Origin: DASQFI01 sp963780895
Lineage (GTDB): Bacteria; Acidobacteriota; Vicinamibacteria; Vicinamibacterales; SCN-69-37
Assembly: GCA_963780895.1 (NCBI GenBank)
Contig: CAWAEG010000007.1
Location: 1 to 64,000, forward strand
Length of the DNA: 64,000 nucleotides
Direction: 5' to 3'
Shown here: in pieces, positions 19,268-26,366 of the stretch
Position numbering within the stretch: position 1 is the stretch's first letter
How the letters are laid out: every line of letters begins with the position of its first letter
Program-made: the position numbers and the translations under genes
The notes under the pieces: generated by a model
Told to the model about the DNA's origin: nothing
What the model saw: the letters and a program-made list of their open reading frames with translations, nothing else
Databases searched by the model: none

Positions 19268-19729
19268 TTACCTGAGCGAGGGCGCGCTGTCCTTCGGATG
19301 CCAGCCGTGCCGGAGAATCGTGAGCGACACCTTCCGGCGGCCGAAGTCCAGCGCTTCGTAGCAGCTCCACACGTACAGGTCGATCAGCCGGCCCTGGATC
19401 TTGGGTCCGGTGTCGAGGACGGTGTAGATGCCCCGGAACGGCACAGGCACGCTCTCGCCATCGACCTGGATGACCGACCCCTGCGGGAGCAGCGACGGGT
19501 CAGCCGCCGCGATGCCCGCCCGGACGTTCACGCCCGACGCCGTTGTCTGGCCTTTGCAATAGGCGGTCGCCGTGAAGTCCACGCGCATGCCCGGCGCCGG
19601 CGCGGCGTGGGCCAGGGCCCCCATCAGACTACGGGGGTCGATGACCGTCGCCTCGTAGACCAGCAGGAAGGCCACCAACGCGATCGTGGTCGCGACGAGC
19701 TTCCGGCTGAGCGAGTGTTTAAGCAGCAT
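19268..19729 (-). CDS. 3D-domain (double-psi beta-barrel) protein
   Basis: 153 aa. One N-terminal membrane helix (VATTIALVAFLLVYEATVI) precedes a 3D domain: FTATAYCKG, then the family signature with three Asp residues in YTVLDTGPKIQGRLIDLY. The 3D fold occurs in MltA-like lytic transglycosylases and Rpf-associated proteins, so a peptidoglycan role is likely but not proven. ATG 19729 is chosen because it starts directly before the membrane anchor; the frame is open to 19786. Confidence 0.75.
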   Translation of the reverse strand: MLLKHSLSRKLVATTIALVAFLLVYEATVIDPRSLMGALAHAAPAPGMRVDFTATAYCKGQTTASGVNVRAGIAAADPSLLPQGSVIQVDGESVPVPFRGIYTVLDTGPKIQGRLIDLYVWSCYEALDFGRRKVSLTILRHGWHPKDSAPSLR

Positions 19730-19901
19730 TCGTTTTGCTTGGGGAGCGACTAAAGGTAACCCGTTTCGGGGGAGAAAGGGCAGCACAAAATTGTCAGCAT
19801 TTCGATTTTGGTACTGCGCGTAAGCAATTGAAAATAAAGGGACTCTTCTTTAGTGCCCTGGTCCGGAGGCCCGCGAAAGGCCTCAAGGCGAAAGTCGGAA
19901 A

Positions 19902-19941
19902 GGGGGACGGGTCTCGCTTGCGTGAGCAAGACCCGTCCCCC
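19902..19941 (-). terminator. GC-rich hairpin downstream of thiL
   Basis: GGGGGACGGGTCT (19902-19914) and AGACCCGTCCCCC (19929-19941) form a perfect 13-bp stem 7 bp past the thiL stop. There is no T-tract, so it may be a dispersed repeat or an mRNA 3'-end stabiliser rather than an intrinsic terminator. Confidence 0.45.
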
Positions 19942-19947
19942 ACGGCT

Positions 19948-20940
19948 CTAGTGCTCGAATCCTGCGGGGAGGGGCTGGAGCTGACCAGCCCGATCGAGCC
20001 AGGCACCGGGCTCTCGCGTCAGCCTCCCGATTTTTGTAACCGGCGAATCTCCGGCCTGCTTGGCAGCGGCCAGAAAGGCGCGCCGTCGCCGTGGACGCAC
20101 GGCAAACAGGAGCTCGTAGTCCTCGCCTCCGGAAAGCGCGAGCGTCAGGGCATCTGCGCCGGATCGGGCCGCCCACCGGCGCGCGCCCTCGTTGAGCGGA
20201 ATTGCATCCGCCTCGAGCACCACGCCAGTCTGGCTCGCCTGAGCCATCTGCCGGGCCCCGTCCGCCAGCCCGTCCGAGAGGTCAATCGCGGCCGCAGCGG
20301 CGCGGTTGCGTCCGACGACCTGTCCCATCCGCAGTCTGGGTTCCGGGCGCTCGTAGCGCTCGATGCAGGCCCGCTCGGAAGCCTCGAGCTCTCCCGAAGA
20401 GTCCGCTGCCTCGAGCATCGCGAGACCTGCTGCCGCGGCGCCCAGGTCTCCGGTGACGTAGAGCTCATCGCCGGCCTGACCTCCGCCGCGTTCGAGCCAC
20501 CGCCGTCGCTTCACGGAACCGAGCACGGTGACGTCGATCACGATCGGCCCGGGCGACCGCGCGATGTTGCCGCCTATGAGCGCGGCGCGGGAGGAGTCGG
20601 CGAGTGCAGCGAAGCCTTCCAGCAGCTCATCGAATTCGGCGACCGGAAACCCCTCCGGCAGCGCGAGGCTGAGGAGCGAGGCGCGTGGCGCCGCGCCCAT
20701 CGCGGCGAGATCGCTCAGGGCGACGGCCAGCGCTTTGTGACCGATCGATCGCGGCGCCGACCACGATCGGCGAAAGTGCACGCCCTCGACGAGCGCATCG
20801 GCGCTGACGGCCATCAAGGCGCCGCGATCCGGCTCCACGATGGCCGCATCGTCTCCGATGCCGACCGGGACGTGCGATGGAGCCTTGCGCACGAGACGGC
20901 CGAGACGTTCAATCAGGGCGTGCTCGCCGAGCGCTGCCAT
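19948..20940 (-). CDS. thiL: Thiamine-monophosphate kinase
   Basis: Phosphorylates thiamine monophosphate to the active cofactor thiamine diphosphate. About 330 aa with PurM-like ATPase features: VGIGDDAAIV (N-terminal metal/ATP site), ALSDLAAMGA, ALIGGNIARS, AIDLSDGLADGARQ and LALSGGEDYELLF, in the usual order. ATG 20940 is chosen because a longer frame to 20982 would run into the 3' end of the 6S RNA. Last gene of the minus-strand translation/division cluster. Confidence 0.9.
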   Translation of the reverse strand: MAALGEHALIERLGRLVRKAPSHVPVGIGDDAAIVEPDRGALMAVSADALVEGVHFRRSWSAPRSIGHKALAVALSDLAAMGAAPRASLLSLALPEGFPVAEFDELLEGFAALADSSRAALIGGNIARSPGPIVIDVTVLGSVKRRRWLERGGGQAGDELYVTGDLGAAAAGLAMLEAADSSGELEASERACIERYERPEPRLRMGQVVGRNRAAAAAIDLSDGLADGARQMAQASQTGVVLEADAIPLNEGARRWAARSGADALTLALSGGEDYELLFAVRPRRRRAFLAAAKQAGDSPVTKIGRLTREPGAWLDRAGQLQPLPAGFEH

Positions 20941-20969
20941 CGGCAGGGAAATTCCCCGCTTTGCCGTGT

Positions 20970-21114
20970 GGGGAGGTCGCATGAACCTGCTAAGCAGGTG
21001 GAGCCGCTATCTAAACCGCGCTTCAGGCTTCCTCACCACGGAGGCATGCACACCACGCAGGGTCGCGGCTCACTTTGTCGTGAAACATCGGCTCAAAGCG
21101 ACACTCCAAAGCCA
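20970..21114 (-). ncRNA. ssrS: 6S RNA
   Basis: Binds the housekeeping RNA polymerase holoenzyme and mimics an open promoter, damping transcription in stationary phase. Read on the minus strand it contains GAGCCGATGTTTCAC, GGTGTGCATGCCTCCG, GAGGAAGCCTGAA and CACCTGCTTAGCAGG in the order of the enterobacterial molecule. The end stem GGAGTGTCGC/GCGACCTCC closes it. Its position just after zapA is the classical context. Ends are estimated from the closing stem; flanking GCTTTG/CAAAGC could extend it. Confidence 0.85.
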
Positions 21115-21165
21115 TCACGAACAAAGCAGGGAAGATGATCCTAATCGGGAATGGGGGATTGGGCA

Positions 21166-21197
21166 AGAATTGATCGATCGAGCGAGCGATCAATTCT
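21166..21197 (-). terminator. Hairpin after zapA
   Basis: AGAATTGATCG (21166-21176) and CGATCAATTCT (21187-21197) form a perfect 11-bp stem 5 bp after the zapA stop. It lacks a U-tract and separates zapA from 6S RNA. Confidence 0.4.
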
Positions 21198-21202
21198 GTG
21201 TT

Positions 21203-21508
21203 TTAGACTGCCTTCGCTGTCGCTTCGGTCAGGACGGAATCAATCAGCCGCTCGATATCGGCGGTCCGGGAAATCAGGTGTGTTTCCGCGCCGGTCGTGT
21301 CGGCGCGCGCGTTGAAGAGATCGTCGGCGATGTTGAGGGCCGCGACGACCGCGACGCGCAGCGGGTCGGCGCTGGCGAGCTCCCGCGCGGCCTGCCGCAT
21401 CTTGTCGTCCACGTAGGTCGCGAGCTCGCCCACGTACTGCGGCTCCAGCTCGCTCCGAATCGCGTATTGTTGCCCGGCAATCTCAACGTTGACGACGCGT
21501 GAAGACAT
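21203..21508 (-). CDS. zapA: Cell division protein ZapA
   Basis: 101 aa, the usual ZapA size. The N-terminal strand VNVEIAGQQYAIRSELEP and the following YVGELATYVDDKMRQAA form the ZapA globular domain; the C-terminal half is helical/coiled-coil (VVAALNIADDLFNARADT). ZapA cross-links FtsZ filaments at mid-cell. It follows the ZapB-like gene by 20 bp and precedes 6S RNA, as in Proteobacteria. Confidence 0.85.
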   Translation of the reverse strand: MSSRVVNVEIAGQQYAIRSELEPQYVGELATYVDDKMRQAARELASADPLRVAVVAALNIADDLFNARADTTGAETHLISRTADIERLIDSVLTEATAKAV

Positions 21509-21528
21509 GGGGATCAGACCCCTGCAGT

Positions 21529-21804
21529 TTACAGGTTCAGCCGGTCGATTTGCGCGATCATCTGGACCACGCGGTTGCGGATCACTTCGCGTTCTTCCCG
21601 CAGCGTGGCGACTTCGGCCGAGGCGCCTGTCGCCTCGGTCAGGCGGCTCCGCATCCCGTCGAGCTCCCGCTGAAGCCGCGTGGCTTCGTCAACGGCGCGG
21701 GCTCGGTCGGCGCGGAGCGTGTCGATCATTCCAACCAGCTGACGGATTTTCTCTTCGAGGCGATCAATGGGCTGCAGATCTGTGGCAACGGCGGCACGGG
21801 CCAT
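21529..21804 (-). CDS. ZapB-like coiled-coil protein
   Basis: 91 aa, predicted almost entirely coiled coil: IDRLEEKIRQLVGMIDTLRA, LQRELDGMRSRL and TLREEREVIRNRVVQMIAQI have heptad spacing. Size, charge pattern and position directly before zapA suggest a ZapB-type partner that stabilises the Z-ring through ZapA. Coiled coils align poorly, so homology to ZapB rests on context. An AAGGGA Shine-Dalgarno sequence supports the start; 12 bp after pheT. Confidence 0.7.
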   Translation of the reverse strand: MARAAVATDLQPIDRLEEKIRQLVGMIDTLRADRARAVDEATRLQRELDGMRSRLTEATGASAEVATLREEREVIRNRVVQMIAQIDRLNL

Positions 21805-21816
21805 CGGACGTCCCTT

Positions 21817-23862
21817 CTATCTCAGCCTCACTCCATGTTCGGCTGTCAGCGCGCTGACGATGGCCTCGACGGCTTGCTGCACTTCGCTGTCGGTCAGCGT
21901 GCGTTCCGCGTGACGAAATGTGAGCCGAAGCGAGAGGCTCACGCTTCCCTGGGGCACGCCCGCTCCCTGATAGCGATCGAACTCGCGCACGTCCACGAGT
22001 GTCGCCGGCGCGTTTCGACGGATAGTGCCACGAACCTTCGCCGCAGGCAAGCGTTCGTCCATCACAATCGACAGGTCTCGCACGATGGATGGGTGGCGCG
22101 GCAGCGGCCGGACGTGGCGGTCGGACTCCTGCTCTGGCGATTCCGGCCCGTCCACGCCGAGGTCGAGCTCGCCGGCCACGACGACCCCGGAATCGAGTCC
22201 GCGCGCCGCCGCGAGGTCGCCGCGGATCTGGCCGATGCGGCCGACGTCGGCTCGCCCGTCTGAATCGGGCGCCAGAAGTCTGGCCGATCGGCCTCGCACG
22301 AACCAAGGCAGATCGTCGGCGGGCTCGGCGACGATTTCCCGGCCGAGCGCGGTCGCGAGCAGCTCGGCAATTCCCTTCGCGTCGAACAGATCGGCCGCGC
22401 CACTGTTTCCGCTCCAGTGCTCCGATCGGGGTCCCGTCAGGACCCAGCCGGCCCGCCGCATTTCGCCTCGCGGGGTGAAGACGGACCCGACCTCGAACAG
22501 CCGCACGCCCACGGCTTCGCGATGCCGGTTGTAGATGAGGGCGTCGAGCAGGCCGGGCACGAGCGACGGCCGCATGACGGCGAACTTCTCCGACAGCGGG
22601 TTGGCGATCGCGACCAGACCGTCGGCCGGCGCGAAAGGCTCGGCCGCCGCGCGCTCGATGAACGTGAAGGTCTCAGCTTCCTGGAGTCCGGCGCCGGTCA
22701 ATACGTTTCGAATCAGCCGCCCGCGCACGACGCCGGGTGCGTGCGGCGGCGGCGGCGTGCGAAGCGGCGGCAGGGTCGCCGGAATGCGATCGAAGCCCCA
22801 ATGCCGGCCGATCTCCTCGATCAGATCGGCCTCACGCTGGACGTCCACGCGGAACGACGGCACGGTGACGGACCAGCCGGGGGCGGTCGCGGCCGGCCCG
22901 AACCCGAGTCCCGTCAGAAGTCTGGCGACGTCCGCGTCCGGCACGGCGGTCCCGAGCAACCGATCGAGGCTCGCGCGACGCAGCACCAGCGTCGGCGGCT
23001 CGCGCGGACGGGTGTACACGTCGACGATCGGCTCGACGAGCTCGCCCCCACCCGTCGATCGGAGGAGTTCCAGCGCGCGCGCAATCGCGCGAACGGGCGC
23101 CTCGAGATCGGCGCCGCGCTCGAAACGTATCGAGGCTTCGGTTTTGAGGGCCAGCCGCCGGCTCGTCACCCGGACCTGGGCGGGCTCGAACCAGGCGCTT
23201 TCGAGCGCAATGTGCGCGGTCGATCCCGACACCTCGGACGTGGCGCCCCCCATCACGCCGGCGATCGCGACGGCGCGCTCCGCGTCAGCGATGACCAGCA
23301 TGGACTCGTCGAGCGTACGCGTCTGTCCGTCGAGTGTCGTGAGCCGCTCGCCGGCACGCGCCCGGCGCACGTGTATCTCCGGCCCGGCAAGCTTCGCCAG
23401 ATCGAACGCGTGCATGGGATGACCCATTTCGAGCATCACGTAATTGGTGACGTCCACGACATTGTTGATTGGGCGGACGCCCGCCTGGTGGAGGCGCTCG
23501 GCCAGCCAGGCTGGCGAGGATCCGATCCGGACCGTCGCCACCGCGAGCGCGTACCGGCGACTGCCCGCGTCGTCGATCGTCACGCGCACAGTGGGGTTCG
23601 ACGCTGGCGGGGCGCCCGGTGCCTGCGCGGCGCCGGCGTCCGACGCCGGCGGCCGGAGCGGCAGGTTGAACGCCGTCGCCGTCTCGCGCGCGAGGCCGTA
23701 CACGCTCAGGCAATCCGGCCGGTTCGCCGTGATCTCGACGTCGATGACGTCGTCGGCGATGCTTTCGACCGCGAAGCCGCACGCCGCGAGACGGTCGGCG
23801 ACGGCCGCGGGATCGCCGGGCGCGTCGACGAACTCACGCAGCCAGGACAGGGGAGCCTTCAC
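21817..23862 (-). CDS. pheT: Phenylalanine--tRNA ligase beta subunit, short form
   Basis: Beta chain of the tetrameric synthetase that charges tRNA-Phe. At 681 aa it is about 110 residues shorter than E. coli PheT. After MKAPLSWLREFVDAPGDPAA it goes directly to DVIDVEITANRPDCLSVYGL, omitting the EMAP-II/OB-fold tRNA-binding insert. The B3/B4 editing region (VRPINNVVDVTNYVMLEMGH), the B5 domain and the C-terminal ferredoxin-like anticodon-binding domain (ERTLTDSEVQQAVEAIVSAL) are present. It overlaps pheS by 4 bp (ATGA). Confidence 0.93.
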   Translation of the reverse strand: MKAPLSWLREFVDAPGDPAAVADRLAACGFAVESIADDVIDVEITANRPDCLSVYGLARETATAFNLPLRPPASDAGAAQAPGAPPASNPTVRVTIDDAGSRRYALAVATVRIGSSPAWLAERLHQAGVRPINNVVDVTNYVMLEMGHPMHAFDLAKLAGPEIHVRRARAGERLTTLDGQTRTLDESMLVIADAERAVAIAGVMGGATSEVSGSTAHIALESAWFEPAQVRVTSRRLALKTEASIRFERGADLEAPVRAIARALELLRSTGGGELVEPIVDVYTRPREPPTLVLRRASLDRLLGTAVPDADVARLLTGLGFGPAATAPGWSVTVPSFRVDVQREADLIEEIGRHWGFDRIPATLPPLRTPPPPHAPGVVRGRLIRNVLTGAGLQEAETFTFIERAAAEPFAPADGLVAIANPLSEKFAVMRPSLVPGLLDALIYNRHREAVGVRLFEVGSVFTPRGEMRRAGWVLTGPRSEHWSGNSGAADLFDAKGIAELLATALGREIVAEPADDLPWFVRGRSARLLAPDSDGRADVGRIGQIRGDLAAARGLDSGVVVAGELDLGVDGPESPEQESDRHVRPLPRHPSIVRDLSIVMDERLPAAKVRGTIRRNAPATLVDVREFDRYQGAGVPQGSVSLSLRLTFRHAERTLTDSEVQQAVEAIVSALTAEHGVRLR

Positions 23863-24905
23863 AGCGGCATCTGCTCGAGGAAACGCAAATCGTTTTCGTA
23901 GAACATGCGGATGTCGTTGAGCCCGTAGAAGCGGAGGGCCAGCCGTTCGATGCCGATGCCGAACGCGAATCCCGTGTAGCGCTCGGCGTCGTACCCGACG
24001 GCCTCGAAGACGGCCGGGTGGACCATGCCGCAGCCGAGCACCTCGAGCCAGCCGCTCTGTTTGCAGAGACCGCAGCCCGCGCCGTCGCAGTTGAGGCAGC
24101 TCACGTCGAGCTCGGCCGATGGCTCGGTGTAGGGGAAGAAGCTCGGGCGGAAACGGGTTCTGACGCCCGCGCCGTACAGCCGCTCGGCGAACGCGTTCAG
24201 CGTGCCCTTGAGATCGCCGAGCGTGACGCCTTCGTCCACGACCAGCCCTTCGACCTGCGTGAACATCGGCGTGTGGGTCGCGTCGAAATTGTCGCGGCGG
24301 TAGACGCGGCCGGGGGCGATCACGCGCACGGGCGGTGTGTGCGCCTGCATGTGCCGGATCTGCATGCCCGACGTGTGAGTGCGGAGCAAGGTCGCCGGCC
24401 GTTTGCCGTCGATTGCCGGCACGGGCGTCGCCAGGTACAGCGTGTCCTGCATGTCGCGCGCGGGATGCTCGGGCGGCATGTTGAGCGCTTCGAAGTTGTG
24501 CCAGTCGTCCTCGAGCTCGGGGCCGTCGATGACGGCGTAGCCCATGGCCGCGAAGATGGTCTCGATGCGTTCGCGGACCTGGGTGAGCGGATGCCGGCGG
24601 CCCAGGCGCGGCACGCGCCCGGGGAGCGTCAGGTCGACGGCATCGGGCGGGGCCGCGCCGGCCGTGATCGCCGAGGCGCGCGCCTCCCAGGCCTGCTCGA
24701 ATTCCTGTTTCAGCGCGTTGGCGGCGCCGCCCAGGCTCTTCCGCTCTTCCAGCGGCGCCGAGCTGACCGACTTCAGGAGCATCGTGATGAGCCCCTGTTT
24801 GCGTCCGACGAACCGATCGCGCGCCGTCTGGAGATCGTCGGCCGTACCCGCGGACGCGAGCGCTGCCTGGAACTCGGCGCGAAGCTGGTCTATTGAGGAG
24901 GACAT
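23859..24905 (-). CDS. pheS: Phenylalanine--tRNA ligase alpha subunit
   Basis: Catalytic class II chain. 348 aa with an N-terminal coiled coil, then motif 2 region HTSGMQIRHMQ and VIAPGRVYRRDNFDATHTPM, and motif 3 GIGIERLALRFYGLNDIR. The Cys-rich insert VSCLNCDGAGCGLCKQSGW (four Cys pairs) is found in a subset of bacterial PheS and could bind zinc. ATG 24905 follows the family N-terminus. Part of the rplT-pheS-pheT order seen in many bacteria. Confidence 0.95.
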   Translation of the reverse strand: MSSSIDQLRAEFQAALASAGTADDLQTARDRFVGRKQGLITMLLKSVSSAPLEERKSLGGAANALKQEFEQAWEARASAITAGAAPPDAVDLTLPGRVPRLGRRHPLTQVRERIETIFAAMGYAVIDGPELEDDWHNFEALNMPPEHPARDMQDTLYLATPVPAIDGKRPATLLRTHTSGMQIRHMQAHTPPVRVIAPGRVYRRDNFDATHTPMFTQVEGLVVDEGVTLGDLKGTLNAFAERLYGAGVRTRFRPSFFPYTEPSAELDVSCLNCDGAGCGLCKQSGWLEVLGCGMVHPAVFEAVGYDAERYTGFAFGIGIERLALRFYGLNDIRMFYENDLRFLEQMPL

Positions 24906-24981
24906 GACCCGGGCGCGTCGACGCGTGTGCTCGGCTTGGTGACCTCTGAGCTTTTGGGCCCTGAGCCTTTGAGCCTCCGCG

Positions 24982-25350
24982 CTACGCGGTTCTCTGCGGC
25001 TGCGCCCGTTGAGCTTGTTCGGCGACGCTCGCGAACGCGGCGGGATGGTGCACCGCGAGATCGGCGAGGCTCTTGCGGTCGAGGCCGACGCCGGCGGCTT
25101 TGAGGCCGCTGATGAGCTGGCCGTAGCTGAGGCCGTTGGCCCGGGCGGCGGCGTTGATGCGCACGACCCAGAGCCGCCGGAAGTCGCGCTTCTTGCGCCG
25201 GCGGCCGGAGTACGCGTAGTTGAGCGCCTTGTCGACCGCCTCCTGCGCGGCCTGGTACAGCTTGCTCTTGGTGGCGTAGTAGCCCTTCGCGCGCTTCAGC
25301 AGTTTCTTGCGCTTCGCGCGGCGACTGGAGCCTCTTTTGACGCGGGGCAT
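24982..25350 (-). CDS. rplT: 50S ribosomal protein L20
   Basis: 122 aa. It begins MPRVKRGSSRRAKRKKLLKR and contains KGYYATKSKLYQAAQEAV and YSGRRRKKRDFRRLWVVRIN, diagnostic of L20, which binds 23S rRNA early in 50S assembly and in some bacteria represses its own operon. AGG lies just upstream as a Shine-Dalgarno sequence. It sits between rpmI and pheS. No L20-leader structure was recognised in the flanking spacers. Confidence 0.97.
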   Translation of the reverse strand: MPRVKRGSSRRAKRKKLLKRAKGYYATKSKLYQAAQEAVDKALNYAYSGRRRKKRDFRRLWVVRINAAARANGLSYGQLISGLKAAGVGLDRKSLADLAVHHPAAFASVAEQAQRAQPQRTA

Positions 25351-25413
25351 GGGCGATTACCTCTCAGAAATGGAGATGTGTGGACCTGAGGATCTCCACG
25401 TCCTCAGATGCCA

Positions 25414-25611
25414 CTAATCGTAGGGGAGCATTCGCTTCAGCCGCGGCGCGTCGGCCGGCGAGACGACTTCCATGCCGCGCATGTGCCGCTTCCGGCGCTT
25501 CGGCTTGCTCGTCAGGATGTGCCGCTTGAACGCCTTCGAGCGCAAAAACTTGCCCGTGCTCGTCTTCTTGAAGCGCTTCGCGGCGCCGCGGTGACTCTTC
25601 AACTTCGGCAT
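25414..25611 (-). CDS. rpmI: 50S ribosomal protein L35
   Basis: 65 aa, the standard size for L35. MPKLKSHRGAAKRFKKTSTG and FKRHILTSKPKRRKRHMRG are diagnostic. AGAGGA lies 6-11 nt before the ATG. It stands in the conserved infC-rpmI-rplT order. The 112-bp gap to infC holds two copies of TTGCTCGCGGGGCCCC. Confidence 0.97.
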   Translation of the reverse strand: MPKLKSHRGAAKRFKKTSTGKFLRSKAFKRHILTSKPKRRKRHMRGMEVVSPADAPRLKRMLPYD

Positions 25612-25723
25612 GTGTCCTCTTTTAGTTGCTCGCGGGGCCCCACCCCCGCTCGCCCGCCCTGCGGCGCTCGCAGACTCGCTCTCCTCGGGCGGTCAATCAA
25701 TTAATTGCTCGCGGGGCCCCGCC

Positions 25724-26281
25724 TTACTCGGTTCGTGCCCGCTTCACGCCCGGTCTCGGCGCCAGGATCGTGTGGAGCTGGTTGCCTTCCTTCTGCGGTT
25801 CCTGCTCGGCAATGGCGACCTCTACGAGCTCGCCCATCAGGCGGTCGAGAATCTTGCGGCCGATTTCCGGGTGTGCGTTCTCGCGCCCGCGGAAGAAGAT
25901 CGTCGCCTTGACCTTGTCGCCCTCGGAGAGGAAGCGCTCGATGTGCTTCTTCTTGAACTGGTAGTCGTGTTCGTCGACCTTCGGCCGGAACTTGATCTCC
26001 TTGACCTCGATCACCTTCTGGTGCTTCTTGGCCGCGCGCGCCCGCTTCTGCTGCTCGTATTGGTACTTCCCGAAGTCCATGATGCGGCAGACGGGCGGCA
26101 CCGCCGTCGGGGAGATCTCCACCAGATCCAGGCCTTTGGTCCGCGCGAGAGCCAGGGCCTGCGGCGGCGGCATGATGCCCAGCTGCTGCCCCGTGTCGTC
26201 GATGACCCGGATCTCCCGTACTCGGATGCGTTCGTTGGTGCGGACGCGATCGTCACGCCGTGGGCCTCGATCGAATGCGAT
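25724..26281 (-). CDS. infC: Translation initiation factor IF-3 with predicted ATC start
   Basis: Prevents premature 50S joining and checks the start codon. About 185 aa: IRVREIRVIDDTGQQLGI (N domain), AVPPVCRIMDFGKYQYEQ, the linker, and IFFRGRENAHPEIGRKIL (C domain). No ATG, GTG or TTG is suitably placed; the frame to 26395 uses an upstream spacer of low-complexity repeats. ATC at 26281 is 5 nt after AAGGGGG. IF-3 genes of other bacteria start at AUU and are autoregulated through that rare codon, so ATC is plausible here. Confidence 0.9.
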   Translation of the reverse strand: MAFDRGPRRDDRVRTNERIRVREIRVIDDTGQQLGIMPPPQALALARTKGLDLVEISPTAVPPVCRIMDFGKYQYEQQKRARAAKKHQKVIEVKEIKFRPKVDEHDYQFKKKHIERFLSEGDKVKATIFFRGRENAHPEIGRKILDRLMGELVEVAIAEQEPQKEGNQLHTILAPRPGVKRARTE

Positions 26282-26286
26282 AACTA

Positions 26287-26293
26287 CCCCCTT
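26287..26293 (-). promoter_or_regulatory. Shine-Dalgarno site deciding the infC start
   Basis: AAGGGGG on the minus strand ends 5 nt before ATC 26281. It is the strongest ribosome-binding site near the IF-3 N-terminus and favours the non-canonical start. Confidence 0.6.
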
Positions 26294-26366
26294 GAGAATC
26301 TGAAACCTTGAATCTGCAATCTGGAATCGACACTCCGGAACCTGCAACCCGGAACCTGTAATCCTA

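Noticed and set aside
20941..20982. N-terminal extension of thiL
   Set aside because: Overlaps the 6S RNA 3' stem; the residues do not match ThiL.
19735..21138. 467-codon plus-strand frame across thiL and 6S RNA
   Set aside because: Crosses an RNA gene and thiL on the other strand; no start signal or domain.
22417..23901. 494-codon plus-strand frame
   Set aside because: Lies antisense to pheT, rich in Arg/Gly/His as expected for the complementary strand of GC-rich coding DNA; no family motifs.
25612..25723. Possible riboswitch or L20 leader between rpmI and infC
   Set aside because: Only two copies of a GC-rich 16-mer are visible; no pseudoknot-type leader could be recognised.
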